DNA of 8,190 nt from an uncultured Peptoniphilus sp. (GTDB lineage: Bacteria; Bacillota; Clostridia; Tissierellales; Peptoniphilaceae). How positions within the stretch are numbered: the stretch's first letter is position 1; each line of letters opens with the position of its first letter. Positions 1-5,331 of this stretch are shown one piece after another. A program made the translations under genes and the position numbers. Where the stretch lies: positions 1 through 8,190 of the forward strand of contig NZ_CAMQAY010000035.1 of assembly GCF_946998875.1 (NCBI RefSeq), given 5' to 3'. The notes beneath the pieces were generated by a model. It was not told the DNA's origin, did no database searches, and saw only the letters and a list, made by a program, of their open reading frames with translations.

Positions 1-190
1 TGCCAGGAATTTTTCCATAGACATATCCATTTTCGTCAATCTCTGCTTCAATGCCAAGGGACTTTAACTCCTCCACCAAGAAATTTCCAAGCTTTAACTG
101 TCTATCTGTTGATGGACAAGTAGGGAAACTCTCGTCACTAGTTGTCTCAAAGGAAACATAATTTAAAAATCTATCTAAAATATTTGTCAT
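1..190 (-). CDS. pepT: Peptidase T (tripeptide aminopeptidase), N-terminal part, runs off the left edge
   Basis: The first 63 codons are present, reading MTNILDRFLNYVSFETTSDE and on. The protein is inferred to be a cytoplasmic zinc aminopeptidase of the M20B family that removes the N-terminal residue from tripeptides. The family signature at the start is clear: an alpha-helical opening, the SDES..TCPST segment at about residues 18-28, then a helix ending in LVEELKSLGIEAEIDENGYVYGKIPG, which is nearly the textbook PepT N-terminus. The metal-binding His and Asp residues lie further on and are outside the window. The ATG at 188-190 is preceded by a perfect GGAGG at 196-200. A terminator for the upstream gene lies just before it, so pepT probably has its own promoter. 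The identification rests on the N-terminus alone. Confidence 0.88.
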   Translation of the reverse strand, partial: MTNILDRFLNYVSFETTSDESFPTCPSTDRQLKLGNFLVEELKSLGIEAEIDENGYVYGKIPG

Positions 191-209
191 AATAACCTCC
201 AATGAATTT

Positions 210-218
210 ATTTTATCA
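210..218 (-). promoter_or_regulatory. Possible extended -10 promoter for pepT
   Basis: On the minus strand TGA-TAAAAT fits an extended -10 (TGnTATAAT with one mismatch). It lies after the terminator U-tract and would give a very short leader of about 13 nt with the ribosome binding site at its start. No good -35 is visible (TTTATT at 233-238 is the best). In such AT-rich DNA this is weak support. Confidence 0.3.
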
Positions 219-224
219 AAAAAA

Positions 225-257
225 GGCAAAAAAATAAAAGCGATTTAAAAATCGCCT
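225..257 (-). terminator. Rho-independent terminator of the PPC-domain gene
   Basis: The inverted repeat GCGATTT-AA-AAATCGC at 240-255 forms a hairpin, realistically 5-6 bp with a small loop. On the minus strand it is followed by TTTTATTTTTTT (complement of 228-239). It lies about 25 bases after the stop codon of the 280-702 gene and separates that gene from pepT. Confidence 0.75.
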
Positions 258-279
258 CTATTTAAAAATTTTTATAAAA

Positions 280-702
280 TTAATCAAACTTATAAATATT
301 TATGCCAGTGTATTCGTCCTTTTGTCTTTCCACTGTGCCATCTATTACATTAATTGTTAATTCGCAAGTTACACTTATCTTAGCAGATTTTAAATGACCG
401 CCATAAACATTTCCATCAGTGTCAGATGTAGAGATGTGAAGGTGTGGATAGTATTCGCCATCTAGGGTTGTGATGCTTCCAATTAGAGATAAAATTTCAA
501 ATTCGCCCTTGAAATTTTTTTCCTTGTAATCTCTTTTTGCCAGACTAAAAAGTCCAATAGTGAAGTCGTCTGTGGCTCCAATGCCATAAATGCTTGCAAG
601 TTTAATATTTTCCTTTAAAGCAATTTCTCTTAATTTTTCGTGAACTTCTTCAGTTCTGTCAATTCTTGCTATAATTTTGTCGCCAAATCTTTTGTAATCC
701 AT
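280..702 (-). CDS. PPC/DUF296-domain protein (single-domain, 140 aa)
   Basis: This protein consists of one PPC (plants and prokaryotes conserved, DUF296) domain, a compact trimer-forming fold also found in plant AT-hook proteins. Visible hallmarks are the GIGATDDFTIGLF segment (residues 40-52), the FEILSLIGSI strand (68-77), the PHLHIS motif with His87 and His89, and GGHL with His103. These three histidines are the usual metal-site residues of the bacterial members. The length is typical of the stand-alone bacterial form, and there is no AT-hook. The start ATG has GGAGG at 707-711. It lies 85 bp downstream of mgsA on the same strand with no terminator between, so co-transcription is possible. 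Bacterial members are often annotated as DNA-binding, but their real function is poorly known; I infer none. Confidence 0.88.
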   Translation of the reverse strand: MDYKRFGDKIIARIDRTEEVHEKLREIALKENIKLASIYGIGATDDFTIGLFSLAKRDYKEKNFKGEFEILSLIGSITTLDGEYYPHLHISTSDTDGNVYGGHLKSAKISVTCELTINVIDGTVERQKDEYTGINIYKFD

Positions 703-724
703 AATTCCTCCAATTTTTTTACTT

Positions 725-776
725 TTTTACCAAAATAAATTGAAATTTTTAACATCTTTAAATTAATTTTACCAAA
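725..776 (-). repeat. Direct repeat TTTGGTAAAA, two copies, upstream of the PPC-domain gene
   Basis: The ten-base sequence TTTTACCAAA (plus strand; TTTGGTAAAA in the gene's direction) occurs exactly at 725-734 and 767-776, with starts 42 bp apart, about four helical turns. The upstream copy continues as TGG-TAAAAT, so it could also be an extended -10 element for the gene, giving a leader of about 55 nt. This may be a paired regulator site or chance in AT-rich DNA. Confidence 0.3.
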
Positions 777-787
777 TTTTTTAAAAA

Positions 788-1261
788 TCAATCAAAATCA
801 TTTTTTGAAATTCTATCTTCCACAGAGTATTCGTTGTCCAAAATTTCCACATCGTACTGCTCATTAAACATTGGCGAAGACAAAATATAGTCGCCCGTAG
901 TAGGAGATGTTGCCAGGGCAATATTGTATAGGGTGGAAATTCTAAGTAGGGCCTTGACATCGGGGTCGTGAGGTTGTGCTTCAAGAGGGTCCCAGAAGAA
1001 AATTAAAATATCAATTTTTGAATCAGAAATTTTTGCGCCCAGCTGCAAATCGCCTCCCAGTGGACCAGAGACAAGCCTCTTTACATCAAGAGAAGTTTCG
1101 CGAGAGATAAGGGCAGCAGTAGTTCCCGTTCCAATAAAATTGTGTCCCCTTAATTTTTCTTCGTGCTTTTTAACCCAAGCTAGTAATTCTCTTTTCTTGT
1201 GGTCATGTGCCACAAGAGCAATATTTTTCTTTTTTTTAACTGTGTTCTTTTTTACTTGCAT
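788..1261 (-). CDS. mgsA: Methylglyoxal synthase
   Basis: The enzyme converts dihydroxyacetone phosphate to methylglyoxal and phosphate, a cytoplasmic bypass of lower glycolysis used when phosphate is scarce or sugar phosphates pile up. The 157-residue protein aligns with the E. coli enzyme without a length change through the core. All recognised active-site residues are present at the same numbers: His19 and Asp20 in ALVAHDH, the TGTT phosphate loop (45-48), SGPLGGD with Asp71, FFWDPL with Asp91, and HDPDVKALLR with His98 and Asp101. The N-terminus is lysine-rich (residues 4-12). The ATG has GAGGT at about 1266-1270. It is transcribed divergently from rpsF with only 118 bp between the two start codons. 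It is probably active, since nothing essential is missing. Confidence 0.96.
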   Translation of the reverse strand: MQVKKNTVKKKKNIALVAHDHKKRELLAWVKKHEEKLRGHNFIGTGTTAALISRETSLDVKRLVSGPLGGDLQLGAKISDSKIDILIFFWDPLEAQPHDPDVKALLRISTLYNIALATSPTTGDYILSSPMFNEQYDVEILDNEYSVEDRISKNDFD

Positions 1262-1286
1262 AAGTACCTCGAATTTTTAAAAAATC

Positions 1287-1315
1287 TTGACTAAGCTCTT
1301 TCTTTAATATATAAT
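1287..1315 (+). promoter_or_regulatory. Sigma-A promoter of the rpsF-ssb-rpsR operon
   Basis: TTGACT at 1287-1292, a 17-bp spacer, and a perfect TATAAT at 1310-1315 make this the best promoter in the window. Transcription would start near 1322, giving a leader of roughly 58 nt before rpsF that contains the hairpin described separately. Confidence 0.85.
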
Positions 1316-1319
1316 ATCA
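1311..1319 (-). promoter_or_regulatory. Possible extended -10 promoter of mgsA, overlapping the rpsF -10
   Basis: In the minus direction TGA-TATTAT matches an extended -10 element with one mismatch in the hexamer. It would start mgsA mRNA near 1304, with a leader of about 40 nt. It lies directly opposite the rpsF TATAAT (1310-1315). The -35 region (TATGCA, 1334-1339) is poor, so support comes from the -10 and from the lack of room for any other site. Confidence 0.45.
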
Positions 1320-1329
1320 AAGATTGAAA

Positions 1330-1374
1330 TCCTTGCATAGTTTTTTTAGCTATGCCGAAGACCATAAGGAGGTG
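1330..1374 (+). promoter_or_regulatory. rpsF leader: likely S6:S18-binding autoregulatory RNA element
   Basis: The leader holds a hairpin, GCATAG (1335-1340) with CTATGC (1350-1355) around a T-rich loop, followed at once by CCG (1355-1357, its first C closing the stem) and AAGACC. Outside it, TCCTT (1330-1334) can pair with AAGGA (1366-1370), which is part of the Shine-Dalgarno sequence AAGGAGGTG. This layout (upper helix, CCG on the 3' side, lower helix) matches the known S6:S18 leader family, where the S6:S18 pair binds a mimic of its 16S rRNA site and represses translation. That the lower helix hides the ribosome binding site is read directly from complementarity; binding is inferred. Confidence 0.65.
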
Positions 1375-1379
1375 AAAGT

Positions 1380-1664
1380 ATGAACAAATATGAAGCGGTG
1401 ATTATGTTTTATCCTGAAGTGGAAGAAGAAAAGAGAAATGCTTCTTTCGACAGACTTAAAAAGGTAATCGAAAAAGACGGTAAAATTGATAATGTTGATG
1501 AATGGGGCATGAGAAAATTAGCTTACGAAATCGACTACAAAAAAGAAGCTTATTATATTTTCGTTGAATTCGAAACAAAACCAGAAGACATTGCTGAAAT
1601 CAACAGAGTCGCAAAAATCATGGACCCAGTTATGAGACAAATGATTATAAAAGTTGAAGACTAA
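1380..1664 (+). CDS. rpsF: 30S ribosomal protein S6
   Basis: At 94 residues this has the normal S6 length without the acidic tail of enteric forms. Family features are the opening strand NKYEAVIMFYPEV, the conserved WGMRKLAYEIDYKKEAYYIFVEFE stretch (residues 42-65), and the closing helix and strand VMRQMIIKVED. S6 binds the central domain of 16S rRNA as a heterodimer with S18, the product of the third gene in this operon. The ATG follows the strong AAGGAGGTG at 1366-1374. The stop codon overlaps the ribosome binding site of ssb (TAAGGAG), so translation of the two is probably linked. Confidence 0.97.
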   Translation: MNKYEAVIMFYPEVEEEKRNASFDRLKKVIEKDGKIDNVDEWGMRKLAYEIDYKKEAYYIFVEFETKPEDIAEINRVAKIMDPVMRQMIIKVED

Positions 1665-1673
1665 GGAGTTTTT

Positions 1674-2216
1674 ATGAATTGTGTTAGTTTAATAGGAAGA
1701 CTAGTAAGAGATCCGGAACTTCGTTATGCGCAAAATGGAACAGCTATTTGTCGTTTCACGGTTGCTGTTGACAGAAGAATGTCAAAGCAAAAGAGACAAG
1801 AAGCACAAGCTAATAATCAACAAACTGCTGACTTTATTTCTTGTACAGCTTTTGGTCAAACAGCTGAACTTATTGCAAATTATCATAGAAAAGGAAGTCA
1901 AATTGGAGTTGAAGGTAGAATCCAAACAGGAAGCTACGAAAAAGAAGGAAGAACAATTTATACAACAGATGTTGTAGTAAATGCTATTTCTTTTATCGGC
2001 TCAAGCCAAGGACAAAACCAAGGCGGATTTAACCAAAACCAAGGCGGCTTTAATCAAAATAATTTCCAAAGTCAAAACCAAGGTGGATTTAACCAAGGTG
2101 GATTTAATAATGAACAGCCACCAGTAAATTCAGCCTACGGAAATGATTTTTCTAAAAACAATAATGACGATGAAGATGGATTTTTCCCTGTTGATAATGA
2201 CGATATTCCATTTTAA
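1674..2216 (+). CDS. ssb: Single-stranded DNA-binding protein
   Basis: The product coats single-stranded DNA during replication, repair and recombination. Residues 1-108 form the OB-fold: MNCVSLIGRLVRDPELRYAQ, AICRFTVAVDRR, DFISCTAFGQTAELIANY, KGSQIGVEGRIQTGSYE. Residues 111-146 are a low-complexity Gln/Asn/Gly/Phe linker with four GGF units. Residues 164-180 are acidic and end in DNDDIPF, the conserved tip that recruits partner proteins. The length of 180 is usual for the replicative SSB of this group. The ATG lies 9 nt after the rpsF stop, with AAGGAG overlapping that stop. The gene sits between the two ribosomal genes as in most Firmicutes. Confidence 0.97.
   Translation: MNCVSLIGRLVRDPELRYAQNGTAICRFTVAVDRRMSKQKRQEAQANNQQTADFISCTAFGQTAELIANYHRKGSQIGVEGRIQTGSYEKEGRTIYTTDVVVNAISFIGSSQGQNQGGFNQNQGGFNQNNFQSQNQGGFNQGGFNNEQPPVNSAYGNDFSKNNNDDEDGFFPVDNDDIPF
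2007..2108 (+). repeat. Short tandem-like repeats coding for the SSB Q/N/GGF linker
   Basis: The codons for SSB residues 112-145 repeat a unit of about 21 bases, AACCAAGGCGGATTT with variants, encoding NQGGF four times (Phe at 119, 126, 139, 144). The copies differ at third positions (GGC/GGT, AAC/AAT), so they are old rather than freshly duplicated. Confidence 0.75.
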
Positions 2217-2227
2217 GGAGGGTAAAA

Positions 2228-2452
2228 ATGCAAAGAAGATTTGGCAGAAGGAAAAAAGTAGATCCTTTTGAAAAAGATAAAACTAAAAAAATTGACTATA
2301 AAGATGTTGATATGCTAAGAAATTATATTTCTGACCGTGGCAAAATTCTTCCAAGAAGAATCACAGGTTTAACTGCAAAACATCAAAGAGAAATGACAGT
2401 TGCTATAAAAAGAGCAAGACAAATTGCACTTATTCCATATAGCGCTGACTAA
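2228..2452 (+). CDS. rpsR: 30S ribosomal protein S18
   Basis: At 74 residues this is a standard S18: a basic N-terminus, then the conserved core IDYKDVDMLRNYISDRGKILPRRITGLTAKHQREMTVAIKRARQIALIPY (residues 22-71). S18 pairs with S6 on the central domain of 16S rRNA. The protein has no cysteine, so it is the zinc-independent form, unlike the many bacterial S18 proteins with an N-terminal cysteine pair. The ATG follows AAGGAGGG (2215-2222), which overlaps the ssb stop. It is the last gene of the operon. Confidence 0.97.
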   Translation: MQRRFGRRKKVDPFEKDKTKKIDYKDVDMLRNYISDRGKILPRRITGLTAKHQREMTVAIKRARQIALIPYSAD

Positions 2453-2466
2453 TTAATTTGAATTAA

Positions 2467-2500
2467 ACTGTTGGGTAATAACCCAGCAGTTTTTTTGTTT
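2467..2500 (+). terminator. Rho-independent terminator of the rpsF-ssb-rpsR operon
   Basis: ACTGTTGGGT (2467-2476) pairs with ACCCAGCAGT (2481-2490) over ten base pairs with one G-U, around an AATA loop, and is followed by seven T (2490-2496) and further T-rich sequence. It starts 15 bases after the rpsR stop. Confidence 0.95.
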
Positions 2501-2505
2501 TTCTT

Positions 2506-2534
2506 TTGTATTTTTATACCCACTCATATATAAT
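2506..2534 (+). promoter_or_regulatory. Promoter of the stalk-domain protein gene
   Basis: TTGTAT (2506-2511), a 17-bp spacer and TATAAT (2529-2534) fit a sigma-A promoter directly after the preceding terminator. A second TATAAT at 2572-2577 with TTACAT 19 bp upstream is a weaker alternative closer to the gene. Confidence 0.6.
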
Positions 2535-2597
2535 TGCTTTAAAGAGTTACATAGTAAAAGATTTTAACTTATATAATTTAATTTTTTAGGAGGATTT

Positions 2598-3656
2598 ATG
2601 AAAAAGAAATTTATTTTGGGAGCGTCCATACTGGCTCTTGCCATACCAACTTTTGTTTTCGCAAATTCTGATATTAGGCTTTGGGTCAAGGGCGAAATTG
2701 TAAAATCTGATGTGGCGCCCTATATTGCTGAGGATAGAACCATGGTGCCTATAAGGGTTATTTCAGAAAATTTGGGAAAGGTCGTTACTTGGAATAATGA
2801 TGATAAAAAAGTTACCATCAAGGATGAAAAGGGCAATGAGTTTTCTCTTGTGATTAATGAAAAATTTATGGAAGATATTTCCAGCAATGTATATAGAAAG
2901 ATAGAGCTAGATGCACCAGCTGTAATTAAAGATGACAGGACCTTTGTGCCTATAAGAGCTATTGCCGAGGCTTTTGGCGAAAGGGTTCATTGGGACAATG
3001 ACAAGAGAGTGGTTGTAATTGGCGAAGCTTATGATCCTAATAAGCTTAAAAATGAAAATATAAAGGACCTTCTAGAAAAGAAGGAAGTCTTGGACCCACT
3101 AGGTCTCGACTACCTTTACAAGAAGGACATGGCAGGCAAGACTGATGAAGAAAAAGTTAATTATGAAAGGACTATGAGGGCACAAGAATCCAAGGTCTTT
3201 AAGGGCTATAAGAATGGAGATGTTGAGGGTTGTCTTGCTTGGCTTTCTTTCGCCAAGGCTGGAGGATTTTTTGGACCTGAATTAAACAAAAATCCATTTT
3301 TAAATCCCAACAATGATGGTCTTGGAATAGGCTTGACTAAAAGGGGAGAAGCCATGTCAGGTTACGAAAAAACGGAGGGAGAAGACTACTACAAGAGAGA
3401 CTGCATGGGTCTTGCCTCTGGTCCATCTATGGCAGGACTTGAGCACTTTGATTATTATATAAATTACGATGGAACTTTTAGCTATTTCAGACTTCCCCTT
3501 CACTACCACGACTCTCCAGAGAGAATGATAGAGCAAATAAAGGAAGAAATTGCAAATGCAAAAAAGATTAAGTTCATCAAGGCCAACAAGAAGGATATGG
3601 AAAAGCTATTAAAGACTCTTGATGTATATTACGATCAGGCTTACAAAAAAATTTAA
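2598..3656 (+). CDS. Secreted stalk-domain (copper amine oxidase N-terminal-like) protein, C-terminal region unrecognised
   Basis: Residues 1-22 are a signal peptide (MKKK, a hydrophobic core, cleavage likely after VFA), with no lipobox. Residues 24-142 carry two stalk-type repeats: DRTMVPIRVISENLGKVVTW (47-66) and DRTFVPIRAIAEAFGERVHW (113-132), each followed by a short D/N-rich turn and a VTI or VVV strand. This domain is common on exported proteins of anaerobic Firmicutes and is thought to serve in surface attachment; it does not imply amine oxidase activity. Residues 145-352 are charged and Tyr-rich, include two cysteines (212, 269) that could form a disulfide, and end in Lys-rich helices. 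I do not recognise that part. The ATG has AGGAGG at 2588-2593. The gene stands alone between two terminators. No LPXTG or SLH anchor is seen. Confidence 0.85.
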   Translation: MKKKFILGASILALAIPTFVFANSDIRLWVKGEIVKSDVAPYIAEDRTMVPIRVISENLGKVVTWNNDDKKVTIKDEKGNEFSLVINEKFMEDISSNVYRKIELDAPAVIKDDRTFVPIRAIAEAFGERVHWDNDKRVVVIGEAYDPNKLKNENIKDLLEKKEVLDPLGLDYLYKKDMAGKTDEEKVNYERTMRAQESKVFKGYKNGDVEGCLAWLSFAKAGGFFGPELNKNPFLNPNNDGLGIGLTKRGEAMSGYEKTEGEDYYKRDCMGLASGPSMAGLEHFDYYINYDGTFSYFRLPLHYHDSPERMIEQIKEEIANAKKIKFIKANKKDMEKLLKTLDVYYDQAYKKI

Positions 3657-3661
3657 ATTTT

Positions 3662-3690
3662 AAGGGCTAGCTTAGGCTAGTCTTTTTTAT
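3662..3690 (+). terminator. Rho-independent terminator of the stalk-domain protein gene
   Basis: AAGGGCTAGC (3662-3671) pairs with GCTAGTCTTT (3676-3685) around a TTAG loop, ten pairs with two G-U, running into TTTTTT. It begins five bases after the stop. Confidence 0.88.
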
Positions 3691-3769
3691 TTTGCTTTTT
3701 ATAATAAAGTAAAAATTCATATTATCATCAAATTAATGATAGCAATTCATTTTAAACTATTTGTAAAAA

Positions 3770-3800
3770 GACAAAAAAATAAGGGACTATTCCTAGTCCC
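3770..3800 (-). terminator. Rho-independent terminator of the YjiH-family gene
   Basis: GGGACTA (3783-3789) and TAGTCCC (3794-3800) form a perfect 7-bp stem around TTCC. On the minus strand it is followed by TTATTTTTTT (complement of 3773-3782). With the plus-strand terminator at 3662-3690 it closes a convergent gene pair; the roughly 80 AT-rich bases between them hold nothing else I can support. Confidence 0.9.
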
Positions 3801-3825
3801 AAATTTTTATATTTACTTAAAGAAA

Positions 3826-5133
3826 TTATCTAAAGAATAGATAAAGTATTGGCATAGTGATTACTATACTTAAAATAACTCTTTCAATCCAAATTATAAT
3901 ATAATCTGAGAATTTTAGAGGTATTTCTGTTCCCATCATTACAGGAATTGATGCTGAGAAGAATAGGATTTCTGAAACAGAAACTACTGCTACTAGCATT
4001 TTTGCTATTAGTCCAAGTCCTGCATTTGCTACAACTGGAGCTGGTAAAAGCATTTCTGCAATACTCATGCCAAGTGCTTGTGCAACCATAAGTGGTTCTT
4101 CTACTCTAGTAATTAGTGTGAATGGGTAGAAGATGTAGCCAATAATATCAAAGATTGGAGTGTACTCTGCAAGTAAAAGTCCTATCATACCTACGCCAAG
4201 AAGAGATGGTGCAATGTTAAGTGCCATTTTAAATCCATCGATAAAGTTATCTTTTACAACTGATGCTAGTGAGCCAGAATTTTTGTAAGCTTCCATACCT
4301 GCTTCTATGGCTTCGCTAAAAGTAACTTTTTTCTTTTCTTCAGGCACATATTCTTTTCCAGAATAATATTCTTGTGATTTTTTATTTAGTGGGAAAATTC
4401 TTGCTGTTATTGCTGTTACTATAAATGTTACAAAAAGTGTAATCCAGAAATAGGCTAGCCAATAGTCTAACAAGTCCAAAGTTTTTGCAACTATAATCAT
4501 AAAGGTTGCAGAAACTGTTGAAAATCCTGTTGCAATAATTGCTGCTTCTTTTTTTGTGTAAGTGTCTTCCAAATAAACTCTATTTGTAATTAAAAGTGCT
4601 AATGAATAAGATCCTACAAAGGATGCAACGGCATCGACAGCTGATCTACCTGGAGTTTTAAAGACTGGTCTCATTACTGGTTCCATAAATACACCAATAA
4701 ATTCCATTAGTCCAAAGCCTGTCAAGAAAGCCAAGAAAACTGAACCAATAGGCACGATTGTAGCTACAGATACCATGATTCCGTTCCAGATAAGTGGTAG
4801 CATGTCTTTGTCAAAAATTCTTGCAGGACCCTTGTGAGTCAAATACATAAAAACAAATACTAAAGCTACAAGCTTAATTGCAAAAAATACTGAATGTAGT
4901 TTACTTTTTTGCCAAGATTTTGTTTTTATTGCATAGGCTATACCAGCAAGTACCATGAAAACTCCAAAAACTAAATTATAATTTGGAAGTTTTTTAACAA
5001 GTGTTGTTATATGGTCAATTGGTATACTCTTTGCTCCAGCAATTGTAATAGGCACAAAGAACATAAAAATGCCAAAAAGTGAATAAAAAATAAATAGTGC
5101 AATGTCCGTCGAGTTGAATTTTTTCTTTTCCAT
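3826..5133 (-). CDS. YjiH-family membrane protein with two nucleoside-transporter-gate-like regions
   Basis: This is a polytopic membrane protein of 435 residues, the usual length of the YjiH family. Hydrophobic segments lie near residues 11-34, 53-70, 82-98, 113-149, 170-184, 196-218, 224-246, 305-322, 327-343, 365-400 and 410-433. Two Gate-type halves are visible: the first around GFGLMEFIGVFMEPVMRPVF and TPGRSAVDAVASFVGSYSLALL (139-181), the second around NIAPSLLGVGMIGLLLAEYTPIF to EMLLPAPVVANAG (306-372). A charged cytoplasmic or extracellular loop covers 250-300. The family shares this fold with concentrative nucleoside carriers and SpmA/SpmB, but its substrate is not established, and I assign none. 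The start ATG has AAGGAGG. It is a single-gene unit with its own terminator and a promoter flanked by inverted repeats. Confidence 0.88.
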   Translation of the reverse strand: MEKKKFNSTDIALFIFYSLFGIFMFFVPITIAGAKSIPIDHITTLVKKLPNYNLVFGVFMVLAGIAYAIKTKSWQKSKLHSVFFAIKLVALVFVFMYLTHKGPARIFDKDMLPLIWNGIMVSVATIVPIGSVFLAFLTGFGLMEFIGVFMEPVMRPVFKTPGRSAVDAVASFVGSYSLALLITNRVYLEDTYTKKEAAIIATGFSTVSATFMIIVAKTLDLLDYWLAYFWITLFVTFIVTAITARIFPLNKKSQEYYSGKEYVPEEKKKVTFSEAIEAGMEAYKNSGSLASVVKDNFIDGFKMALNIAPSLLGVGMIGLLLAEYTPIFDIIGYIFYPFTLITRVEEPLMVAQALGMSIAEMLLPAPVVANAGLGLIAKMLVAVVSVSEILFFSASIPVMMGTEIPLKFSDYIIIWIERVILSIVITMPILYLFFR

Positions 5134-5158
5134 AATGTCCTCCTTAATTGATATTAAT

Positions 5159-5191
5159 ATACTATGGTTTAGCTTTATTATAACATAGTAT
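5159..5191. promoter_or_regulatory. Inverted repeat ATACTATG-N17-CATAGTAT around the YjiH promoter -10 and start site
   Basis: The two 8-bp arms (5159-5166 and 5184-5191) are perfect complements. One overlaps the TG of the extended -10; the other lies just after the expected start of transcription. Because the upstream arm would not be transcribed, a DNA operator is more likely than an RNA hairpin. No regulator gene is nearby. Confidence 0.5.
5177..5185 (-). promoter_or_regulatory. Extended -10 promoter of the YjiH-family gene
   Basis: TGT-TATAAT (minus strand, 5185 to 5177) is a perfect extended -10. The -35 position (CGTTTT, 5200-5205) is poor, as is usual for extended -10 promoters. Transcription would start near 5170, giving a leader of about 36 nt. 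Confidence 0.65.
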
Positions 5192-5206
5192 TAGCAGAAA
5201 AAACGA

Positions 5207-5227
5207 AAGTTGACTAAGTTTCAACTT
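5207..5227. promoter_or_regulatory. Inverted repeat AAGTTGA-N7-TCAACTT upstream of the YjiH promoter
   Basis: There are two perfect 7-bp arms, 14 bp from centre to centre, just upstream of the -35 position of the YjiH-gene promoter. The size and place suit a dimeric activator or repressor. The hairpin lacks a following T-run in the minus direction, so it is not a terminator for the upstream gene, which already has one. Confidence 0.45.
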
Positions 5228-5288
5228 ATTTTTTTAAAATTATTTTATTTTAAAAATTTTTAGTGAAGGTTGGTTTAAAAAAATACTC

Positions 5289-5322
5289 ACAAAAAAAGCT
5301 CATCCAATATATTGGACGAGCT
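5289..5322 (-). terminator. Rho-independent terminator of the two-gene unit 7979-5332
   Basis: GCTCATCCAA (5298-5307) and TTGGACGAGC (5312-5321) pair over ten bases with one G-U, plus an A-T at the base, around TATA. On the minus strand seven T (complement of 5291-5297) follow. It lies about ten bases after the stop of the 581-residue gene. Confidence 0.95.
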
Positions 5323-5331
5323 CAAAATTTT

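Noticed and set aside
781..984. 67-residue minus-strand reading frame overlapping mgsA
   Set aside because: It lies in another frame inside the well-supported mgsA gene and shows no family features.
1726..1977. 83-residue plus-strand reading frame inside ssb
   Set aside because: It is a shadow of the SSB OB-fold in a different frame, without a ribosome binding site.
2007..2108. Repeat array that could be mistaken for a CRISPR or other non-coding repeat
   Set aside because: The units are in frame within ssb, differ at third codon positions and encode a typical SSB linker; there are no spacers.
3723..3741. Inverted repeat TATCAT-N7-ATGATA between the convergent terminators
   Set aside because: It is short and A/T-only apart from one pair, lies between two convincing terminators, and no gene starts nearby; chance is the likelier explanation.
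5211..5240. Plus-strand promoter-like TTGACT-N18-TAAAAT
   Set aside because: No plus-strand gene follows; the TTGACT is part of the AAGTTGA/TCAACTT inverted repeat.
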